A stretch of DNA of 9,948 bases, taken from Nitrospinota bacterium (GTDB lineage Bacteria > UBA8248 > JACPRG01). This document shows, one piece after another, positions 5,667-9,948 of this stretch. The notes beneath the pieces are model-generated. The model searched no databases. It was not told the origin of the DNA and saw nothing but the letters and a program-made list of their open reading frames with translations. Made by a program: the position numbers and the translations under genes. Numbering within the stretch: position 1 is the first letter of the stretch; each line of letters starts with the position of its first letter. The stretch covers positions 1-9,948 of the forward strand of contig JASLXW010000115.1 in assembly GCA_030740135.1 (NCBI GenBank). Direction: 5' to 3'.

Positions 5667-5971
5667 GGAGAACCCTCCGCGAGGGGACGGGTCCGGCCGG
5701 GGAAGCCGCGCGTCGTGATCCCGAGATCAACCGGCGTCCCCGTCCGTTTACCCCCACAGGCCGCTGAAAAACTCTTGAAGGTCCGCAAAATCGCGGTTGA
5801 TGTCTTTCCGGGCGTTGCGAGGAATCTTGCCTTGCTTTGTCCGGGATATCGGATCGAGGGGAAATAACACCTCCGGAGAGGTCCCTGGACGGAACTTTTC
5901 AGCGCCCTGCCGACGCGGGCGCCCCGATCCATGAAGCCATCCGGAGCCGCGCCGATGACGCCTCCACGCCT
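5667..5971. other. 305-nt gap between spoIID and queA
   Basis: This is the only large gap in an otherwise tightly packed - strand run. 5667-5756 is the queA leader with its ribosome site at 5673-5678; I see no clear -35/-10 pair there. 5757-5909 is the inverted-repeat segment listed separately, visibly richer in A+T than its flanks. 5910-5971 follows the spoIID stop and shows no T-tailed hairpin. A - strand frame of 75 codons runs from a GTG at 5975, overlapping the spoIID stop as GTGA, to 5748. Its Arg-rich first half looks non-coding, while its last 30 or so codons look more protein-like (for example RKDINRDFADLQEFFSGL). I do not call it a gene. Confidence 0.6.
5757..5909. mobile_element. 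Candidate miniature inverted-repeat element (about 153 bp)
   Basis: The ends are CAGGCCGCTGAAAAACTC (5757-5774) and, on the other strand, CAGGGCGCTGAAAAGTTC (5909-5892), matching in 15 of 18 positions with a perfect 9-bp core CGCTGAAAA. The interior contains no transposase and is more A+T rich than the surrounding genes. The segment splits two genes of an otherwise compact run. Similar CTGAAAA-containing ends occur on some insertion sequences, from memory. No clear flanking target duplication is visible, so it could equally be an old insertion-sequence remnant or a regulatory structure. Confidence 0.35.
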
Positions 5972-7231
5972 TCACCGAAGAAGCAGGCTCAGGTCATCGA
6001 TTTCCTGGGGGACGAGAAGCTCCGCGTCGGGAAAGGCGGCTTCCTCCGCCCGTTGAAGGGATGTGCCCGGATAAAAAAAGGCCAGGATCTCGGTGTAAGT
6101 CTTGCCGCCTTCCGCCAGGAGTCGAGCCCCCTGTTGGGACATCCCGACGCCGTGACCGTACCCGCGTCCGCGGAAGGTCAGGACATCCCGGTTTCGTTCG
6201 ATCCGAAACAGCGTGCTTCGGACCCGCGTATAGCCCAGGACCCGACGAAGCAGGGCCGCCCGGACGGTGAGCCGCCCGCCTCGGTGGTCAACGCGCACCC
6301 GGGACGCCCGGCCCGAGGCGGTGCGCCCCACGACGGTGACGGATCGAATCCTTCCCACATACCGGCCCGACCGCGCCAGCGCCCGGCGGAACGCCCCCAA
6401 CCCGACCGCGGCCCGCCAGGCCTGCGCGGGGTCGCCGCGCTCCCGCGGAACGGGGACGCCCCGCAGGTAAGGGAAACCGATCAAAGGCCAGACGGCCCCG
6501 ACCGCCTCCGTTCGCCCGCCGGAGGAGGCGTGAAAGAAGGCTCGGGCGATCTTGCCGCCATACGTCAGGACCAGCCCATTGGTCGCGGCGACCGCAGCGT
6601 CGATGGCCGGGTTCTCGGCCGGGATGCCGCCGTAGACCTGGTCTCCGGTCCCGGCCGTCAGGTGGAACAGGGCGCGCCCTTTCGCCTTGCGGTCCGCTTG
6701 CGCCCGGATCAACAGGGTGAAGGTGCGCGCGGCCACGGCCTGGGCCTGAAGGGCGGCCTGCGGCCACCCGGAAGGGATCTCCCGGCCGACAACCCCCCGC
6801 AGGTAATCCTCGAGCCGCACGGTGTTGACGACCCAGAGCCTGCCCCCGGAGGCGGCGACGTCGACGGCGCCCCGGTAGGGCGTCCCGTTCAACCGGATCG
6901 GGCCGCCGAACGCACGGAACCTGACCCCCCCGGCGGGCAGAGGGCGTCCGCCCGCTTCCCCGATCAGAACCCGGTCTCCCCAGGCGCGCACGAGGGCGGA
7001 CCCGCCTCCCTCGGCGGCGTAGAAAAGACGCTCTTCCGCCAGGGCGTAGACCCTCAACGCCGCGTCCGCGGACACGCGGACGGAGAGCCCTCCCCGGACC
7101 AGGAGCACCCGAACCGGCAAGTCGGCCCGCGCCGGTGCCGAAAATCCGAAGACGGCGAGAAGCGCCGCGAGGGAGAGAACCCGGCGAACCGGTCCGGCCC
7201 GGCCGGCGAGGCTTTTCGAGGCGCGGATCAC
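5972..7231 (-). CDS. SpoIID/LytB domain protein, secreted (peptidoglycan-active family)
   Basis: 419 residues. An N-terminal signal peptide is visible: basic RRV, the hydrophobic stretch LSLAALLAVFGF, then an ARA site, with cleavage likely after residue 36. The SpoIID/LytB domain spans about 125-390. It includes VRLEDYLRGVVGREIPSGWP, whose Glu151 aligns with the catalytic Glu of the sporulation protein SpoIID, then LQAQAVAARTF, AVAATNGLVLTYGGKIARAFFHASSGGRTE and the C-terminal signature GYGHGVGMSQQGARLLAEGG. SpoIID is a lytic transglycosylase acting on glycan strands without stem peptides, and relatives in non-sporulating bacteria are widespread; a cell-wall role in the periplasm or outside is inferred. 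Start GTG 7231 overlaps the DUF2905 stop as GTGA, indicating coupling. No other sporulation gene is in the window, so this is not evidence of spore formation. The C-terminal 30 residues are acidic and outside the domain. Confidence 0.92.
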   Translation of the reverse strand: MIRASKSLAGRAGPVRRVLSLAALLAVFGFSAPARADLPVRVLLVRGGLSVRVSADAALRVYALAEERLFYAAEGGGSALVRAWGDRVLIGEAGGRPLPAGGVRFRAFGGPIRLNGTPYRGAVDVAASGGRLWVVNTVRLEDYLRGVVGREIPSGWPQAALQAQAVAARTFTLLIRAQADRKAKGRALFHLTAGTGDQVYGGIPAENPAIDAAVAATNGLVLTYGGKIARAFFHASSGGRTEAVGAVWPLIGFPYLRGVPVPRERGDPAQAWRAAVGLGAFRRALARSGRYVGRIRSVTVVGRTASGRASRVRVDHRGGRLTVRAALLRRVLGYTRVRSTLFRIERNRDVLTFRGRGYGHGVGMSQQGARLLAEGGKTYTEILAFFYPGTSLQRAEEAAFPDAELLVPQEIDDLSLLLR

Positions 7232-7419
7232 TTCCGGAATAACAAAGAGAGGAGAAGAGACAGGGCCACGCTCAGGACCAGACCGGTTCCCAGGGGAAAG
7301 TAGATTTGGAAGTTTTCCCTTTTGATGTGAATGTCTCCCGGGAGGCGCCCCAGCCAGGGGATCTTTCCGTCGAGCGTCAGGAGCCCTCCCAGGGCGAAGA
7401 GCACCGCGCCGAATCCCAT
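7228..7419 (-). CDS. DUF2905 family small membrane protein
   Basis: 63 residues with two hydrophobic helices (about 2-15 and 39-60) flanking the conserved loop KIPWLGRLPGDIHIKRENFQIYFPLG, which is the signature of DUF2905. The basic end LLFRK suggests the C terminus is cytoplasmic, giving a hairpin with the charged loop probably on the far side or at the membrane surface; this topology is inferred. No function is known to me. ATG 7419 has GGGGGAGG (complement of 7429-7436) 9 nt upstream. It lies 50 nt after ruvB, and its stop overlaps the spoIID GTG by 4 nt. DUF2905 genes are commonly found between ruvB and spoIID or queA in several phyla, so the placement is conserved rather than accidental. 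Confidence 0.9.
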   Translation of the reverse strand: MGFGAVLFALGGLLTLDGKIPWLGRLPGDIHIKRENFQIYFPLGTGLVLSVALSLLLSLLFRK

Positions 7420-7469
7420 CCTGGAAGACCTCCCCCGGTTCTTTCCCGACGCGTCGAGCGAAACTTCTT

Positions 7470-8570
7470 TCAGTTGGACATGTCCCGGCCGCCCGCGGCT
7501 TCGGGATCGAACGTGAGTTTTTCCTGGGGGGAGTCCGCGCTTTCGCGGTCCCGCTCCACGCCGTCGGAACCCATGGGCGGCAGCCCCAGGTGTCTGCGCC
7601 CCGCGTCGGTGACGCGCCGGCCCTGGGGGGTGCGGATGAGGAGCTCGGACTTGAGGAGGAAGGGCTCGACGAGGTCGGACAGGGTGTCCGGCTCCTCGTT
7701 CAGGGTGGCCGCCAGGGCCTCGAGGCCGACGGGCCCTCCCCGGTAGACTTCCAGCATGATTCTCAGGACGCGGCGGTCCAACTCATCCAGGCCGGCCTCG
7801 TCGATCCCCTCCAGGGCGAGCGCATCGGTGACGGCGCCGGCCGTCAGTCTTCCGTCGGACTTCACCTCCGTGTAATCCCGGACCCGGCGGAGGAGCCGGT
7901 TGGCGACGCGCGGCGTGCCCCGCGACCGGACGGCCAGCAGGTCGGCCGCCTCCGGCTCGAACGGGAAATCCAGCAGTTTGGCCGAGCGGCGGATGATCCG
8001 TGCCAGGTCTTCGGGGGGATAAAAATCCAGGTGATGGAAAATGCCGAACCGCTCCCGGAGCGGCGCGGACAGCAGGCCGGCCCGGGTGGTGGCGCCGATC
8101 AGCGTAAAGGGTTTCAGGGGGATGTTGATCTTCTTGGCGAAAGGCCCCTTGTCGATGATGAAGTCCACCTGGTAGTCCTCCATGGCCGGAAAGAGAAACT
8201 CCTCCACGGTCACGGGCAGGCGGTGGATCTCATCCAGGAACAAAACGCTGGCGGCATCCAGGTTGGTGAGAATCCCCATCAAGTCGGCGGGGCGGGTGAT
8301 GGCGGGACCCGAGGCGGTCACAAGGCGGGCGCCCATCTCATGGGCGACGATATGGGCCAGGGTCGTTTTCCCCAGACCGGGGGGGCCGTAAAAGATGATG
8401 TGATCGACGGGCTCTCCGCGTTGGAGGGCGGCATCGACGGCGATCCGGAGCCGTTCCACCAGGTTGCGGTGGCCCACGAACTCTTCCATGCGCCGGGGCC
8501 GAAGGGCGGCGTTCGCGACCTCCTCTTCCACCGAGAGAGGCTCACCCATCACGAGTCGTTCACGGGTCAT
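7470..8570 (-). CDS. ruvB: RuvB, Holliday-junction branch-migration motor ATPase
   Basis: 366 residues. An N-terminal RuvB-specific segment (ALRPRRMEEFVGHRNLVERL, 22-41) leads into the AAA+ domain with Walker A GPPGLGKTT (62-70), Walker B LFLDEIHR (110-117), sensor 1 (LIGATTRAGLLSAPLRERFGI), and sensor 2 around GTPRVANRLLRRVRDY. The C-terminal winged helix runs about 255-335 (VYRGGPVGLEALAATLNEE to RRVTDAGRRHLGL). RuvB hexamers flank a RuvA tetramer on the junction and pump DNA using ATP. The last 30 or so residues (GSDGVERDRESADSPQEK and on) extend past the usual end and look disordered. ATG 8570 follows ruvA by 11 nt, with GAGGGG (complement of 8578-8583) as the ribosome site overlapping the ruvA stop; an in-frame ATG seven codons in is a weaker alternative start. 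Confidence 0.97.
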   Translation of the reverse strand: MTRERLVMGEPLSVEEEVANAALRPRRMEEFVGHRNLVERLRIAVDAALQRGEPVDHIIFYGPPGLGKTTLAHIVAHEMGARLVTASGPAITRPADLMGILTNLDAASVLFLDEIHRLPVTVEEFLFPAMEDYQVDFIIDKGPFAKKINIPLKPFTLIGATTRAGLLSAPLRERFGIFHHLDFYPPEDLARIIRRSAKLLDFPFEPEAADLLAVRSRGTPRVANRLLRRVRDYTEVKSDGRLTAGAVTDALALEGIDEAGLDELDRRVLRIMLEVYRGGPVGLEALAATLNEEPDTLSDLVEPFLLKSELLIRTPQGRRVTDAGRRHLGLPPMGSDGVERDRESADSPQEKLTFDPEAAGGRDMSN

Positions 8571-8581
8571 CCGGGAACCCC

Positions 8582-9241
8582 TCAGCCCTTCTTGCGAAAG
8601 ACTTCCTTGACAACGGCATCCACCGAATCCAGGGCCGGGTCTCGGTCGAGGGCGTCCCGGACCAGCGCGTCCGCGTCGGCCCTCTTATAGCCCAACTGGG
8701 TGAACACCTCAATCACCTGCGGCCGCAGGCCGTCGTCCTCCGGCGCGGGCTCCTCCGGGCCCTCCTCCCCCTCGGACGGGATGAGGGCGAACTCGTAGAC
8801 CTTGCCTCGAAGCTCGGCCACAATCTTCTCCGCCGTCCGCTTTCCGATCTCGGGGAGTCTGACCAGGGCGGCCGTATCCCCGTGCTCGATGGCCTCGGCC
8901 AGCCGGCGGACGGAGAGGGTCAGGGACCGCAGGGCCTTCCGCACCCCCAGGCCGGGCACGGCCGTATAGCGCTCGAAGAACTCGCGGTCTTTCGGATGAA
9001 GAAACCCGACCAGCCGGGGATAGGCGTTGCCCATGCCGGCGCTTCCTTCGATGTAGTACAGGGTGTGAAAGGTCATCTCTTCCCCGTCTTCGCCCCCTTG
9101 GCCGGCGCCGCTCCTCCACCGGGCCCGGAGGCGCTCCAGGAGAGAAGCGGGCACGAGAATCCGGTAAGTGATCCCGCCGACGCGCAGGTGGATGGAATCC
9201 TCTTCCACGCGGGCCAAAGTTCCGGTGATGGTCGCGATCAT
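8582..9241 (-). CDS. ruvA: RuvA, Holliday-junction recognition subunit (divergent, planctomycete-like form)
   Basis: 219 residues, slightly long. RuvA tetramers hold the four-way junction flat and load RuvB. The N-terminal OB domain (MIATITGTLARVEEDSIHLRVGG on) carries a hydrophilic insertion at about 43-56. The helix-hairpin-helix domain shows VPGLGVRKAL (95-104) and LPEIGKRTAEKIVAEL (129-144). A Glu/Pro-rich linker (about 155-172) leads to domain III (VIEVFTQLGYKRADADALV), which contacts RuvB. In E. coli the acidic pin is Glu55-Asp56 in VREDAQLLYGF; here the matching stretch is YIEGSAGMGNAYPRLVGF, so only Glu65 remains, Gly66 replaces Asp, and about six residues are inserted. This form resembles planctomycete RuvA as I remember it. 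ATG 9241 overlaps the ruvC stop (ATGA), with no strong ribosome site of its own, which fits translational coupling. Confidence 0.93.
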   Translation of the reverse strand: MIATITGTLARVEEDSIHLRVGGITYRILVPASLLERLRARWRSGAGQGGEDGEEMTFHTLYYIEGSAGMGNAYPRLVGFLHPKDREFFERYTAVPGLGVRKALRSLTLSVRRLAEAIEHGDTAALVRLPEIGKRTAEKIVAELRGKVYEFALIPSEGEEGPEEPAPEDDGLRPQVIEVFTQLGYKRADADALVRDALDRDPALDSVDAVVKEVFRKKG

Positions 9242-9840
9242 GATCGGTTCAGGGCGGCTTCTCTCGATTGGCCCTCGAGGTGGCAGAGGGCGACGGCGAG
9301 GGCGTCGGCGGCGTCGGGCGGCTCCGGCGCGGCGGGCAATCCCAGGAAGAAGGCGACGGCTCGCTGGACCTGATCTTTCGGCGCCCGGCCGTTTCCGGTC
9401 AGAGACCGCTTGATGTGGGTCGCGGCGTAGTCCAGGACCGGAATGTCCCGGGAAGCGGCCGCGCAGCAGATCACGCCCCGCGCGTGACCCATGAGGATCG
9501 CCGTCCGGGGATGGGCGTAATGCGAATAAAGGGCCTCGACCGCGAGGGCGGTCGGGGGATACTCGGACAGGACCTCCTCGACGCCCCGCTGGATCTCAAA
9601 CAGGCGCCTGTCCAGGGGATCGGCGTCCAAGGTCCGGATCACGCCGGCCTCGACGAACTCGGCTTCCGAGGGGCCGGACGTGCGGAGCGGCTTCGGACGG
9701 ACCAGACCGTATCCCGTGACTGAAAGGCCCGGATCGATGCCGAGGATCAAGTCGGTCGATGCGGATTCGATAACGCCGGGTCCTCTAACGGTGGAAGGTC
9801 CCCCCCGGCGGACCGCGGGGGGGCCAAGGTTCCGGAACAA
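9238..9840 (-). CDS. ruvC: RuvC, Holliday-junction resolvase
   Basis: RuvC is a dimeric endonuclease that cuts symmetric strands of a Holliday junction using metal ions held by four acidic residues. All four are present in this 200-residue reading: Asp36 (LGIDPGLS), Glu102 (AVEALYSH), and Asp176 and Asp179 (PPDAADALAVALCH). Between them lie HPRTAILMGHARGVI and LTGNGRAPKDQVQRAV. The family usually begins right before GIDPG, so the first 30 residues here (from TTG 9840, Pro/Gly/Arg-rich) may not be translated. An alternative TTG at 9750 would give the usual length of about 170. Neither start has a clear ribosome site and no ATG or GTG lies between, so the 5' end is uncertain. The segment around Glu102 is of the LYSHYxHPRTAI type rather than the proteobacterial VFFxKN type. 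It is the first gene of the - strand run and overlaps ruvA by 4 nt. Confidence 0.92.
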   Translation of the reverse strand: MFRNLGPPAVRRGGPSTVRGPGVIESASTDLILGIDPGLSVTGYGLVRPKPLRTSGPSEAEFVEAGVIRTLDADPLDRRLFEIQRGVEEVLSEYPPTALAVEALYSHYAHPRTAILMGHARGVICCAAASRDIPVLDYAATHIKRSLTGNGRAPKDQVQRAVAFFLGLPAAPEPPDAADALAVALCHLEGQSREAALNRS

Positions 9841-9870
9841 TCGGCAGGGCAGGAAAGAACCTCTTTCGAA

Positions 9871-9900
9871 AGTCTAACCCAGCATTCGTCCGTCCGGCAA
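9871..9900 (-). promoter_or_regulatory. Candidate promoter for the ruvC-ruvA-ruvB run
   Basis: On the - strand, TTGCCG (complement of 9895-9900) is followed after 18 nt by TAGACT (complement of 9871-9876), each matching four of six consensus positions. Transcription would start near 9864, about 24 nt before the upstream TTG of ruvC. The match is moderate and the spacing one base above ideal. The rest of 9841-9948 shows no gene; at the far edge, CCTCGTGT (9901-9908) can pair with ACACGGGG (9929-9936), of unclear meaning. Confidence 0.3.
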
Positions 9901-9948
9901 CCTCGTGTATGGGTTCAAGACATATGAGACACGGGGGCCGTTTTATTG

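Noticed and set aside
5972..7231. SpoIID homologue as evidence of a spore former
   Set aside because: SpoIID/LytB proteins are widespread in non-sporulating bacteria and no other sporulation gene is present here.
5837..7303. Long open frame of 488 codons on the + strand opposite spoIID
   Set aside because: The composition is dominated by Pro, Arg, Gly and Asp with no recognisable domain, and it lies antisense to a complete SpoIID/LytB gene with signal peptide and motifs. Long antisense frames are expected at this G+C content.
7590..8690. Open frame of 366 codons on the + strand opposite ruvB
   Set aside because: It is antisense to an unmistakable RuvB with intact Walker motifs; the translated product is Gly/Gln/Asp-rich and matches no family I know.
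9901..9944. Possible intrinsic terminator at the right edge (CCTCGTGT pairing with ACACGGGG, then TTTT)
   Set aside because: The stem needs a G-U pair, the loop is 20 nt, the T run starts several bases after the stem, and no + strand gene in view would use it.

Overview
The window is a gene-dense, very G+C-rich stretch of bacterial chromosome. It has two convergent gene blocks and no phage, CRISPR, tRNA or rRNA signal that I can see. The gene content (HspR-type repressor, DUF1844, DUF2905 and SpoIID/LytB, with 4-base overlaps between genes) suggests a non-actinobacterial, probably Gram-negative lineage such as Nitrospirota, NC10/Methylomirabilota, Acidobacteriota or the former Deltaproteobacteria. 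RuvA and RuvC resemble the planctomycete type as I remember it. The phylum cannot be fixed from this sequence alone.

Left block, + strand (1-3812): a protein-folding and transcription cluster. It contains the 3' part of a J-domain co-chaperone without a zinc finger (CbpA/class B type), the MerR-family heat-shock repressor hspR, grpE, a complete class A dnaJ, a DUF1844 protein and rpoZ (RNA polymerase omega). Gaps are short (4 nt, 89 nt, a 4-nt overlap, 78 nt, 80 nt). A perfect 16-bp G+C hairpin with a T-rich tail at 3929-3979 closes the run, so one long transcription unit is likely. dnaK is not in the window.

Middle (3813-4561): a 446-nt intergenic region holds that terminator and an unusually A+T-rich promoter island (a tandem 10-mer, -35/-10-like elements and an 18-bp near-palindrome). 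This lies upstream of a separately transcribed HU/IHF-family DNA-bending protein with a GTG start.

Right block, - strand (9840 down to 4626): ruvC-ruvA-ruvB-DUF2905-spoIID-queA, i.e. the Holliday-junction resolvasome followed by a small membrane protein, a secreted SpoIID/LytB protein and the queuosine enzyme QueA. ruvC/ruvA and DUF2905/spoIID overlap by 4 nt, which indicates translational coupling. The run is interrupted between spoIID and queA by about 305 nt containing a 153-bp segment bounded by 18-bp imperfect inverted repeats (15 of 18 matching), a candidate miniature insertion element or coding remnant.

Most of the window is ordinary housekeeping DNA. The points most worth a second look are the altered acidic-pin region of RuvA together with the matching variant RuvC, the shared N-terminal V-x-D-R-R motif in GrpE and the DUF1844 protein, the operator-like palindrome in front of the HU gene, and the inverted-repeat element before queA.
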